Positions 19,810 through 27,194 of a stretch of 64,000 nucleotides of DNA are shown here, piece after piece (the first letter of the stretch is position 1; every line of letters begins with the position of its first letter). The stretch is taken from positions 496,001 to 560,000 of the forward strand of contig NZ_CP130610.1 of the NCBI RefSeq assembly GCF_030544485.1, given 5' to 3'. Origin of the DNA: Halomonas sp. HAL1 (GTDB lineage: Bacteria; Pseudomonadota; Gammaproteobacteria; Pseudomonadales; Halomonadaceae). The position numbers and the translations under genes are program-made. The notes beneath the pieces were generated by a model. It had not been told where the DNA came from and did no database searches. It was given only the letters and a program-made list of their open reading frames with translations.

Positions 19810-20550
19810 ATGAGTGCAAGGACGTTGACTTGCCAAGTCACCGAGGTTGAGAACTTAAACCCCGATGTGTTTGGTGTAACGCTAGCCGGGCGCGCCGAAG
19901 CCATGCAGCATGCGCCGGGGCAATATTTAGAACTAAAGATAGACGACACAACCTGGGTACCGTTTTCGATTGCCAGCGCTGAACGGGGTGATGGCATCAT
20001 TGAGCTACATATCCAACACTGGCCAGAGCGGGATAACTCAGCGCGGTTACGTGAGCTGCTTCAGGTGGCCAACCAGCTTACCTTGCGTTTGCCGGGTGGG
20101 GATTGCGTGTTGGATCGTCAGAGCGAGCGGCCACTAATGCTGATAGCCGCTGGCACCGGTTTCTCGCAGATGAAAGCGATTATTGAAGCAGTACTCCACG
20201 AGCAGCCAGAGCGTGAAATTTCGCTATGGTGGGCAGCGCGTGAACACCGCGACCTGTACTTGGAGCAATTGGCGAGTTCGTGGGCGCAAACCCATGCTAA
20301 CGTCTCGTTTCATGCAGTGACCGAGCTTCCGTTAGAAGAGCCGATGGCAGTGGGCGAGCGGATCAACCACCACCAGGGGCGTATTGACCAGGTCTTGAAA
20401 GACGCAGAGATAACGCCGGCCACCCATGATGTATATATCTCGGGTTCACCAGGCATGGTATATGCCTGCTTGGATGTGCTCGACACGAAAGGCGTGAAGC
20501 TTGAGCGAGTGTTTTCGGATGTGTTTGCCTACGCCCCTCGAACTACTTAA
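19810..20550 (+). CDS. fre: NAD(P)H-flavin reductase (Fre family)
   Basis: A 246-residue oxidoreductase of the ferredoxin-NADP reductase fold without a bound iron-sulfur domain, which reduces free flavins. The flavin-binding strand reads WVPFSIAS, in place of the usual RPFSIAS, so the leading Arg is replaced by Val. The pyridine-nucleotide loop is LIAAGTGFSQM. I chose ATG 19810, preceded by AGAGG at five bases; an upstream TTG at 19792 is less likely. Reduced FMN from such enzymes feeds UbiX, which makes the UbiD cofactor, so the neighbour pairing is functionally sensible. Confidence 0.88.
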   Translation: MSARTLTCQVTEVENLNPDVFGVTLAGRAEAMQHAPGQYLELKIDDTTWVPFSIASAERGDGIIELHIQHWPERDNSARLRELLQVANQLTLRLPGGDCVLDRQSERPLMLIAAGTGFSQMKAIIEAVLHEQPEREISLWWAAREHRDLYLEQLASSWAQTHANVSFHAVTELPLEEPMAVGERINHHQGRIDQVLKDAEITPATHDVYISGSPGMVYACLDVLDTKGVKLERVFSDVFAYAPRTT

Positions 20551-20609
20551 TATGGCCGCAGGTTTTTTGAGGCTCCCCTGATATAGCGTTGATAAAAAAG
20601 GAGGCTAAC

Positions 20610-20738
20610 ATGGCCCATCACGACGAAGACTATAAAGACGAATCTGGCTTTTTATCCATTTTTCTCGGCATAGTGGTATTGGTTAGCATGGCAGCACTGC
20701 CCGCGACGATTGGCTGGGTACAAGCTTTTAGCGGTTGA
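20610..20738 (+). CDS. Small single-span membrane protein, 42 residues, unknown function
   Basis: An ATG at 20610 with a near-perfect Shine-Dalgarno (AAGGAGG, six bases before) opens a 42-codon frame ending TGA at 20736-20738. The N-terminus is His/Asp-rich and charged (AHHDEDYKDESG), then about 20 hydrophobic residues follow (FLSIFLGIVVLVSMAALPATIG). That is the layout of a single-pass inner membrane peptide. I do not recognise the family. It lies 59 bases after fre and before the aroG leader. The RBS quality and sharp hydrophobic segment support real coding. Confidence 0.6.
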   Translation: MAHHDEDYKDESGFLSIFLGIVVLVSMAALPATIGWVQAFSG

Positions 20739-20846
20739 GTGTTGCCATTTGCAGCGCTTGCAGGCAGGATAAAAACCACAAAATCATTGCGGCAGCCTTA
20801 GCGGACGATTCTTTCGGGCGAGCCATTACTAACGGAAAATAGAAAC

Positions 20847-20978
20847 ATGCAGCGACTCACCACGCCACACACGATGAAACCACTGCCAGACATGGCTGAT
20901 GGCGTGTGTGCACTCATGAGTAGCACAGGCTCTTATTGGTATTGGTTTAGCCACGGTGTGCCCTTGGCCGACGCCTAA
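20847..20978 (+). CDS. Aromatic leader peptide of the DAHP synthase attenuator
   Basis: A frame ending TAA at 20976-20978 contains consecutive codons Tyr-Trp-Tyr-Trp-Phe at 20934-20948. Four in-frame ATG codons could start it (20847, 20874, 20892, 20916), giving 43, 34, 28 or 20 residues; only 20847 has a weak RBS (CGGA, about 11 bases upstream). The shortest form begins MSSTGSYWYWF. A run of five aromatic codons followed by a hairpin and a terminator is the signature of a leader whose ribosome senses charged aromatic tRNAs. Confidence 0.75.
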   Translation: MQRLTTPHTMKPLPDMADGVCALMSSTGSYWYWFSHGVPLADA

Positions 20979-21065
20979 CGTCGCGCCATCAGGCACACCA
21001 CTCGGTTGCCTGCCGCAAGCACAGAAGCCCCGGTCGGTAACCCCGCCGGGGCTTTTGGCATTTTT
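20955..21065 (+). promoter_or_regulatory. Transcription attenuator upstream of DAHP synthase gene
   Basis: Hairpin 1:2 pairs GGTGTGCC (20955-20962) with GGCACACC (20992-20999) and has an inner stem CGACG/CGTCG around the leader stop codon. The terminator pairs AAGCCCCGG (21025-21033) with CCGGGGCTT (21046-21054), followed by two T runs to 21065. A competing antiterminator is possible between GGTTGCC (21004-21010) and GGTAACC (21036-21042), extended to the first bases of the terminator arm. A ribosome stalled on the aromatic codons would cover the first arm and disfavour hairpin 1:2. The alternative fold is only partly resolved by eye. Confidence 0.72.
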
Positions 21066-21125
21066 AGTCCCTACTACTGACGGGGTTGGTTAATTTTCAT
21101 CACTATTTCATCGAGGAGCAGCATC

Positions 21126-21284
21126 ATGATTTATCGTGCACTGACTAACGCGTTCGCTACCGGCTATGTGGGCTATGGCTATGGATGGCGATTTAGCGAC
21201 GCGCGGTCGGTGCTAGCTGCCACCTCCGACCGCGTGCGCCTGGGTGGTCACCTAGTCAAACGATGTACGATTGCGGAGAATTAA
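21126..21284 (+). CDS. 52-codon aromatic-rich ORF between attenuator and DAHP synthase gene
   Basis: ATG 21126 has GAGGAG eight bases upstream and the frame ends TAA 21282-21284, two bases before the next gene. Early codons read GYVGYGYGWRF, again Tyr/Trp/Phe-rich. A 9-bp stem (CGCGGTCGG 21202-21210 with CCGACCGCG 21226-21234) begins four codons after the Phe codon of that run. It may be a second sensing leader or a small protein coupled to aroG translation. I recognise no family for the peptide. Confidence 0.5.
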   Translation: MIYRALTNAFATGYVGYGYGWRFSDARSVLAATSDRVRLGGHLVKRCTIAEN

Positions 21285-21286
21285 TC

Positions 21287-22372
21287 ATGAATGCGCCCAT
21301 CAGCTCTGTTGTAAATAAACCAGCCGTCAATACTGCCCAGGTCACATCGCGGCTTACGCCTACCACCCCCAAAAGGCTGCCTACCCCCGCCGAACTGCGT
21401 CAACGTGTCTCGTTAAGCGACCCGCTAAGCGAGCAAATTGCCCGCCAGCGTCACGCTGTACAGCAAATTTTAAGCGGTCACGATGACCGTCTACTCGTGG
21501 TGGTCGGCCCCTGCTCAGTGCACGACCCTGATGCCGCGCTTGAGTACGCCGACCGCTTGGCAGCACTCAGTGAAGACGTGAGCGGGCAGATATTACCCGT
21601 GATGCGTGTCTACATTGAAAAACCCCGCACCACCGTGGGTTGGAAAGGGCTGGCCTACGATCCTGATTTAGATGGCAGTGGCGATATGCCCCGCGGCCTG
21701 GCGCTCTCCCGTGAACTGATGCACGCCGTGGCGGCGCGTGGCCTGCCGGTGGCCACCGAGCTCTTGCAGCCGATGCTGGCACCTTACCTGGACGATTTGT
21801 TGAGCTGGGTCGCCATAGGCGCGCGCACCACTGAATCGCAGCTGCACCGGGAGCTAGCCAGTGATTTAGCCGCGGCGGTGGGGTTCAAAAATGCCACCAG
21901 CGGCGATGTTCAAGTTGCGATTGATGCTATGAGTGCGGCGGCCCACCCGCACCAGCGTTTTGCCGTCGATCCTCAAGGCTATCCGATCGTCCAGCAAACC
22001 ACGGGCAACTCACATACCCACGTAGTACTGCGCGGTGGTCACGGTGAACCCAACTACCAGACTCAGCACGTACGTGCTGCTACCACCGCACTACGTAACG
22101 CGGGCCAAAACCCACGGCTGATGGTGGATTGCAGCCACGCTAACGCACGTAAGGATCACCGTCGCCAGAGCGAAGTGATGCTGGATGTACTCGCCCAGCG
22201 CCAGTCGGGGGAAGCCAATCTGGTGGCATTGATGTTGGAAAGCCATCTATTCGAAGGCAAGCAGCCGCTCAAGCCAGGCGCTATGCGCTACGGTGTTTCG
22301 GTGACCGATGCCTGCGTGGGCTGGGAGACTACCGAGCACTTACTTAAAACAGCCGCGGAGCGTTTGAGTTAA
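21287..22372 (+). CDS. aroG: 3-deoxy-7-phosphoheptulonate (DAHP) synthase, class I
   Basis: A 361-residue enzyme that condenses PEP with erythrose 4-phosphate, committing carbon to aromatic amino acids. Class I AroF/G/H hallmarks are visible: LLVVVGPCSVHD, RVYIEKPRTTVGWKGL, AIGARTTESQ and the metal-binding region MVDCSHANARKDH. I chose ATG 21287 with CGGAG upstream; a longer frame from 21263 is less likely. The symbol is by family only: which aromatic amino acid inhibits the enzyme cannot be read from sequence by eye. The leader with Tyr, Trp and Phe codons suggests general aromatic control. Confidence 0.9.
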   Translation: MNAPISSVVNKPAVNTAQVTSRLTPTTPKRLPTPAELRQRVSLSDPLSEQIARQRHAVQQILSGHDDRLLVVVGPCSVHDPDAALEYADRLAALSEDVSGQILPVMRVYIEKPRTTVGWKGLAYDPDLDGSGDMPRGLALSRELMHAVAARGLPVATELLQPMLAPYLDDLLSWVAIGARTTESQLHRELASDLAAAVGFKNATSGDVQVAIDAMSAAAHPHQRFAVDPQGYPIVQQTTGNSHTHVVLRGGHGEPNYQTQHVRAATTALRNAGQNPRLMVDCSHANARKDHRRQSEVMLDVLAQRQSGEANLVALMLESHLFEGKQPLKPGAMRYGVSVTDACVGWETTEHLLKTAAERLS

Positions 22373-22398
22373 GCCTCGCTAACACTAGTACTTGTTTG

Positions 22399-22453
22399 CC
22401 ATGGCCAGCCCCGTATCATAAGTAACTTATTTTGATGATGAGGCTGGCCATGG
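22399..22453 (+). repeat. 12-bp inverted repeat enclosing the next gene's start codon
   Basis: CCATGGCCAGCC (22399-22410) and GGCTGGCCATGG (22442-22453) are perfect complements with a 31-base loop. The right arm contains ATG 22450, the preferred start of the following gene, and part of its GAGG ribosome site. In mRNA the stem would hide that start. Confidence 0.75.
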
Positions 22454-22962
22454 TATTTGCCCTAGAAGATCACGACCCTGAGACTTACCGCCGTAAAGCC
22501 CGCATGATCAGTTTTGCCATGGCAGGGCAACTGATTATTTTTGGCCTGCTGTTCTCCATGCTGCTCACGACCACCTTTGGCAGCAGTCTTTGGCTCAACG
22601 CCCTTGGTGTACTACTTGGGTTACTGGCCACCAGTGCACTTTTTGCCGTGCTGCGTGAGCGCCCGTGGATGACCGAAGTACGCTATGTCTGGCAGCTCAA
22701 ACATCACTTGTCGCAAGTCAGCGGCTACCTTTCCCAGCTACGTAAAGCAGTGGAAGAGAATAATCGCACAGCCTTGGACCTACTCACTTTCTATCACCAG
22801 GGCATGTCGCAGTTGGCAGAGCTTAACGGGCGTACCACCGACGACGACTCGGAGCGGCTGGCTGAAAAAATGCAGGTTAAGATCAAACGCGAAGAGCTGG
22901 GGTTGCCCCCCCAAGTTGAGAGCATTGATACGCATGACTTGCAGGCATTCAAGCGCGGGTAA
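22450..22962 (+). CDS. DUF3087-type membrane protein
   Basis: A 170-residue protein of unknown function. Two hydrophobic segments lie near the N-terminus (MISFAMAGQLIIFGLLFSML and WLNALGVLLGLLATSALFAV in part), followed by a charged, mostly helical C-terminal half. The layout fits the DUF3087 family as I recall it. I prefer ATG 22450, with TGAGG six bases upstream; in-frame TTG 22432 and ATG 22435/22438 are alternatives. The start lies inside a 12-bp inverted repeat, which suggests control at translation. Confidence 0.65.
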   Translation: MVFALEDHDPETYRRKARMISFAMAGQLIIFGLLFSMLLTTTFGSSLWLNALGVLLGLLATSALFAVLRERPWMTEVRYVWQLKHHLSQVSGYLSQLRKAVEENNRTALDLLTFYHQGMSQLAELNGRTTDDDSERLAEKMQVKIKREELGLPPQVESIDTHDLQAFKRG

Positions 22963-23007
22963 TGAATACGAGTCATCATAGAAAAAGTCATACAGGGAGC
23001 GCGGTAA

Positions 23008-23739
23008 ATGAATACGTTAAGAGTATGGAGTGGTGCTGTTTTCGCAGCAGGCGTGATGGTCGTGCTAGGAGGGTGTGCAGCGACGCCCACCGCCGAAACA
23101 GCAGTTGCCAATCAAGCCACGCTAGATAACCGGGCTCCCTTCCTGCCTTCGGCGCTGTTTCCTGGCTCCGCTGAACAATTTGCCGCATGGCACTGCGAGC
23201 CTGCGAAACAACACTTAGTGACCGCGACCAATACCAACGATCTGCGCCTGTGGTCGCTGCACGGCGCATGGCGACTGCCACAAGCCGTTGTGGCCAGCGG
23301 TGCCCGTTATCAAGATGGTGAAATCAGCTTCTGGAATCGGGGTGACAAAGCGCTGGTAGAAACTCCGCGGGGGCAACTGCAGTGCTCTCTGGCCGAACAG
23401 CGTGACGCCTTAACTCGAGCGGTGAAGCCTGGCGTGATGTTCTTTGGCCAGGGTAACGAGCCGGGTTGGAGCGTTGCGTTAGCGCATGATACGCCGACGC
23501 TGACCATGGAGACGAACTATGGGGAAGAGCGCCTCGAATTACCTTATATGGTCAGTGTGATGGACAATGAAGCGGGACGAGTGGTTATCGAAAACGCCGA
23601 CGTTGAGCCGTTTTTCCGCGTGCGCATTGACGCCGGTGCCTGTTTTGACAACATGAGCGGAAAGCCTTTCCCAGCAAGGGTCACCCTGACCTACGGTGGT
23701 GAGCAGTATAGCGGCTGTGGCCAGGGTATTGCCCCCTAG
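23008..23739 (+). CDS. Lipoprotein with MliC-like and COG3650-like domains
   Basis: A 243-residue predicted lipoprotein: signal peptide with lipobox VLGGC, so the lipidated Cys is residue 23. The first half (about 60-130; WHCEPAKQHLVTAT to LQCSLAE) resembles the MliC fold, which inhibits c-type lysozyme and carries a Cys pair. The second half (about 143-243; FGQGNEPGWSVAL and a Cys pair) resembles the COG3650 domain. The two domains together suggest an envelope-anchored protective protein; inhibitor activity is inference. RBS GGGAG precedes ATG 23008. Confidence 0.6.
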   Translation: MNTLRVWSGAVFAAGVMVVLGGCAATPTAETAVANQATLDNRAPFLPSALFPGSAEQFAAWHCEPAKQHLVTATNTNDLRLWSLHGAWRLPQAVVASGARYQDGEISFWNRGDKALVETPRGQLQCSLAEQRDALTRAVKPGVMFFGQGNEPGWSVALAHDTPTLTMETNYGEERLELPYMVSVMDNEAGRVVIENADVEPFFRVRIDAGACFDNMSGKPFPARVTLTYGGEQYSGCGQGIAP

Positions 23740-23761
23740 GTTTATCCAATAAAGAGGTCGC

Positions 23762-24832
23762 TCAGCAGCGATAGATGACACGCTCGGCCCGCCACTCCTG
23801 CGCTACAAAGTCGCTGGCGCAGAGGGCCGAGGAGTTGCCCGCGGCGCGAGCGGCAAGCCGGGAGAGCGTTGTCATCTGAATGCCGCTTGAGCTTTCCACT
23901 TGTTCGCTCACCGCCAGCGGTACCCAGCGCTCCTCTTCTAACGTAGCCAGGGTGAAACTAAACGGATGAAACCCTGGAAAGCCGAGCCGTATATCGGTGG
24001 CAATAAGCGTCTCTTTACCATCCAGCCAACGCTCTTCATAGCGCAGAAAAGGCCCTGCAAACCACGCCAAGCGCTGCCCTTGCAGGCTAGCTAAAAGAGG
24101 GGCTTCCAGCGCTGCGTTACGAATCAGTGGTTCAAGACGTGGCGGGCTATTACCGTCAAGCACACTAATCAAACTTTCATAATAGCGATCCCCATCCATC
24201 ACTGTGGCGCGCCATAGTACAATATTGAACGGGGTTGGCTGAATCAGCAGGGGAGCCTCTTGTAGCCCCTGCTCCGCCAGCACTGGGGCGATACGCTGTT
24301 CAATCATTACTTTCGCCCCAGCCGCCATGGTCAGATAAACACAGCTGATGGCCAGCCCCCAAGTGCAGGCCTTTCTTACCCGCGAAGAGACCAAACCGAA
24401 TCCCAGGGCGATGAGCAAGGCAAGGGTATAAAGCGGGTCGATAATGAAAATGATCGGCCAGGCCGTAGGCGTTACATCAAGTGGCCACAACAGCTGGGTA
24501 CCGTAGGTGGTAAGGGCATCAAGCAGCGGGTGCGTGACCAGAATAAGTGTATAAAAGCACCACCAGCGGGGCAGGCTAATCGCCTTGATAGGCGCAAAGC
24601 GTGCGCTCAGTAGTGCCAGCAGCGTGGCCAAGCCCGTTAGCACAAACAGTGAATGGCTAAAGCCGCGATGCTCGGTAACATTGGCCACGGCATCGCCGTA
24701 ATCGATTATCACATCAAGATCAGGCAGGGTGCCCAGCACGACACCAATGAGAATGGCTTTTCGGCCCAAGCGCCGGCCCAGCACGGCACCGCCAATGGCT
24801 GCGCCAAGCGCAGCTTGCGTGACTGAATCCAC
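23762..24832 (-). CDS. YdjM/DUF457-type inner membrane metal-dependent hydrolase
   Basis: A 356-residue membrane protein. The N-terminal half has several membrane segments with the family residues PDLD, HRGFSHS and HPLLDALTTYGTQLLWPL, which mark the DUF457/YdjM metal-dependent hydrolase group. The C-terminal half (about 190-356) is soluble and not recognised. I chose GTG 24832 because GGAG lies six bases upstream and the protein then begins VDSVTQAALGAAIGG, the family pattern; the frame stays open 49 codons further upstream without support. It is divergent from gloA. Substrate unknown. Confidence 0.75.
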   Translation of the reverse strand: MDSVTQAALGAAIGGAVLGRRLGRKAILIGVVLGTLPDLDVIIDYGDAVANVTEHRGFSHSLFVLTGLATLLALLSARFAPIKAISLPRWWCFYTLILVTHPLLDALTTYGTQLLWPLDVTPTAWPIIFIIDPLYTLALLIALGFGLVSSRVRKACTWGLAISCVYLTMAAGAKVMIEQRIAPVLAEQGLQEAPLLIQPTPFNIVLWRATVMDGDRYYESLISVLDGNSPPRLEPLIRNAALEAPLLASLQGQRLAWFAGPFLRYEERWLDGKETLIATDIRLGFPGFHPFSFTLATLEEERWVPLAVSEQVESSSGIQMTTLSRLAARAAGNSSALCASDFVAQEWRAERVIYRC

Positions 24833-24959
24833 AGGTTTCTCCGACGGGTAAACCCAGCTAAGATAAACGTTATGGTTTAATTGTACAGCGTTGCGGCGTT
24901 TTATGTACGCTGTCACGTTTTTGTAAAGTATGGCTACGGTCGTTTTTTGAGGAGTCGAT

Positions 24960-25400
24960 ATGCAATACCTACATACCATGGTACGTGTTAGTGACCTAGA
25001 TGCTTCGCTACGTTTTTACTGCGATCTGCTGGGCCTTAAAGAAGTCCGTCGTAAAGAAAACGAGAAGGGCCGCTTTACGCTGGTGTTCCTTGCCGCCTCC
25101 TTTGATGAAGCGCGCTCGGCGCGTCTCACCGCTCCTGAGCTAGAGCTGACCTACAACTGGGATCCTGAAGAGTATACGGGCGGGCGCAACTTCGGCCACT
25201 TGGCTTACCGGGTCGACGATATTTATGCACTTTGCCAAAAGCTTCAAGACAACGGTGTAACCATCAACCGTCCGCCTCGCGATGGCCACATGGCGTTTGT
25301 AAAATCACCAGACGGTATCTCGGTTGAACTGCTGCAAAAAGGCGATGCACTCGAGCCACAAGAGCCCTGGGCGTCGATGGAAAATACCGGTAGCTGGTAG
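24960..25400 (+). CDS. gloA: Lactoylglutathione lyase (glyoxalase I)
   Basis: A 146-residue VOC-fold metalloenzyme that isomerises the methylglyoxal-glutathione hemithioacetal to S-lactoylglutathione. The four metal ligands can be placed by comparison with E. coli GloA: His5, Glu62 (in LELTYNW), His80 (GHLAYRV) and Glu123 (SVELLQ). The length matches the proteobacterial nickel-type enzyme plus a short tail. RBS GAGGAG precedes ATG 24960. It is followed after 37 bases by a META-domain lipoprotein. Confidence 0.92.
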   Translation: MQYLHTMVRVSDLDASLRFYCDLLGLKEVRRKENEKGRFTLVFLAASFDEARSARLTAPELELTYNWDPEEYTGGRNFGHLAYRVDDIYALCQKLQDNGVTINRPPRDGHMAFVKSPDGISVELLQKGDALEPQEPWASMENTGSW

Positions 25401-25437
25401 CTATTCCAGAAAGGTTATCAAACAAGGACGATTCACC

Positions 25438-25896
25438 ATGACTATGAAAGGTTGGCGTTTATTGCCACTGCTCGCCTCCACTGTGCTCCTTTTAAGCGCC
25501 TGTAGCAGTGCGCCAGGGCCAAGCACATCGCCGCAAGGGCCGAGTGGTTCCTCGCTTTCGGGCGCGATTGTCGATCAGCGTTGGAATCTACTCTTGTTGG
25601 GCACCGATGAGCGGCTGTCGATGCCGGAAACGCCATTTTTCCAGATATCTCGTGATGGTAGCGTTAGCGGCCATGATGGCTGTAACCGCCTTACCGGTAA
25701 GGTGACGCTAGGGGAAAATCAGCGCATCGAGTTTAGCGAGTTGGCCACTACACGTATGGCATGCCCGCAAATGGATGATGCCAAACGCGTCACGGATATG
25801 ATGGAAACCGCTTACCGTTACCTGATTGATCATGACCGTCTGGTCTTCTTTGGCCCGGATAGTCGGGTTTTAGGCGGTTGGCGCGAAGGCAATTAG
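25438..25896 (+). CDS. META-domain (HslJ-like) lipoprotein
   Basis: A 152-residue envelope protein with signal peptide and lipobox LSAC (Cys at about 22), a low-complexity Ser/Pro/Gly linker, then a META/HslJ domain: DGSVSGHDGCNRLTGKV, the conserved ATTRMACP and a C-terminal strand pair. META-domain proteins are linked with heat-shock and antibiotic tolerance in E. coli, but the molecular role is not known. I chose ATG 25438, preceded by AAGGA; the open frame runs upstream across the gloA end without support. Confidence 0.8.
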   Translation: MTMKGWRLLPLLASTVLLLSACSSAPGPSTSPQGPSGSSLSGAIVDQRWNLLLLGTDERLSMPETPFFQISRDGSVSGHDGCNRLTGKVTLGENQRIEFSELATTRMACPQMDDAKRVTDMMETAYRYLIDHDRLVFFGPDSRVLGGWREGN

Positions 25897-26048
25897 ATTC
25901 TACTGAAAACTATCTGCGCTCGACCATGCTGTGTTAAGAATTGACTCAAGGTACTCATTTACAACCCCGTAAATTCCGTCCTTTCGTCATTTTTTGCCTT
26001 GCCTGATCATCGCTCAATTAGTTTTTAGCTAGAATCTGATAGCAGTAA

Positions 26049-27194
26049 TTAGTCCTCAAAAGGCGGGTTGAAGCGGGCGATAAAGCGCGCATCAATCCGC
26101 TTTTTCCATTCCCACACCCACCTGCCTGAAAAGCCGAGGGCACCTCGGCTGGCGATCGCGTGACCATCGCCGGTGCCGATCAATGCCAGTACGCGTTTGG
26201 GTGGTCGCCAGGTCGCCAGCGCTTCGCGGTGGCAGGCCCTGCGCAGGTTGTCCGCCAAGTGCGGCCCCATGCGTACAGCATAAACTCCCGCGTTGGGCAG
26301 GGGTGGATCTAACGCTGCGCAGTCGCCCGCCGCGAAAATGCCTGCTTGACCCACGACTTCCAGCGTCTTTTCTACTTGAATAAACCCCTGAGTATCCAGC
26401 GGCAGTTGGGTGTCATAAAGCCAGTTGTGGCCCACTGCGCCTGTCGCCCACAGCACGATGTCGCCGGGAATAAAGCCACCCTGGGTAGTGGATACACCCC
26501 CCTCAACCAGCGATTCCCCGCGCCGCTGAAGATGCACCTGAATACCTGCCCTGGCGAGGGCGCGCCGGAGCAGCCAGCGGGGCAGCCGTCCTGAGTCGGG
26601 CAGTAGCGTGCGCGATGCGCTGAGCAAGTGCCCCGACCAGTGAATATCCGGGCGTTGGTGGCGCAACTGAACTAGCACACTCAGCAGGGTTTCGCAGCCC
26701 GCTGCACCGCCGCCGACGCTCACCACGCGCTGGTCTCCTCCTTGAGGTAGCCGCTCAATGCCATCGCGCAGCGCCTGCCAGCGATGGTGTAGCGAGCCAA
26801 GCGGGCGCATAGCGAGAAGATGAGGAAGGTTGTTGCCATGCTGCGTAGGCAACGCCAGGGTTGAGCCGATGTTGAGGGAGGCTACGTCAAAGCTCAGCGC
26901 GTCGCCGTTGGCCAGTGTGACGTGGCGCGCTGCGGTGTCCAGGGCTACCACCGGCGCGGGCACAAACACTGCCCCTGCCCGCTGGCACAGTGCCGCGACG
27001 TCGATCTGGGTGTCGCGCAGTGTACATTCTCCCGCCAGCCAAGCCGGGACGCTGCCGGAGTACGCTGCTAAAGGACTATCGCTTACCACGGTGATCGCGA
27101 TGGCCGGGTCGGGCTGCTTGGCAAAGGCTTCCAGCACAAAGGCGTGGGCATGACCCGCCCCAATGAGTAACAGCTTTTTGATAGGACAGGTCAT
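26049..27194 (-). CDS. FAD-dependent NDH-2/SelD-linked type oxidoreductase
   Basis: A 381-residue pyridine-nucleotide-disulfide-fold flavoprotein without a redox Cys pair. The FAD loop is LLIGAGHAHA at the N-terminus, the NAD(P) loop is VSVGGGAAGCE in the middle and the second FAD motif is GIFAAGDCA near residue 293. The GAGHAH start is typical of the family that is fused in front of selenide-water dikinase SelD in some bacteria; here no SelD part is present. ATG 27194 overlaps the stop of the upstream gene in ATGA, so the two are translationally coupled. Substrate unknown. Confidence 0.8.
   Translation of the reverse strand: MTCPIKKLLLIGAGHAHAFVLEAFAKQPDPAIAITVVSDSPLAAYSGSVPAWLAGECTLRDTQIDVAALCQRAGAVFVPAPVVALDTAARHVTLANGDALSFDVASLNIGSTLALPTQHGNNLPHLLAMRPLGSLHHRWQALRDGIERLPQGGDQRVVSVGGGAAGCETLLSVLVQLRHQRPDIHWSGHLLSASRTLLPDSGRLPRWLLRRALARAGIQVHLQRRGESLVEGGVSTTQGGFIPGDIVLWATGAVGHNWLYDTQLPLDTQGFIQVEKTLEVVGQAGIFAAGDCAALDPPLPNAGVYAVRMGPHLADNLRRACHREALATWRPPKRVLALIGTGDGHAIASRGALGFSGRWVWEWKKRIDARFIARFNPPFED

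Noticed and set aside
24833..24979. N-terminal extension of the DUF457 gene
   Set aside because: The 49 extra codons cover the divergent promoter region, are unlike the family, and the internal GTG has a good RBS.
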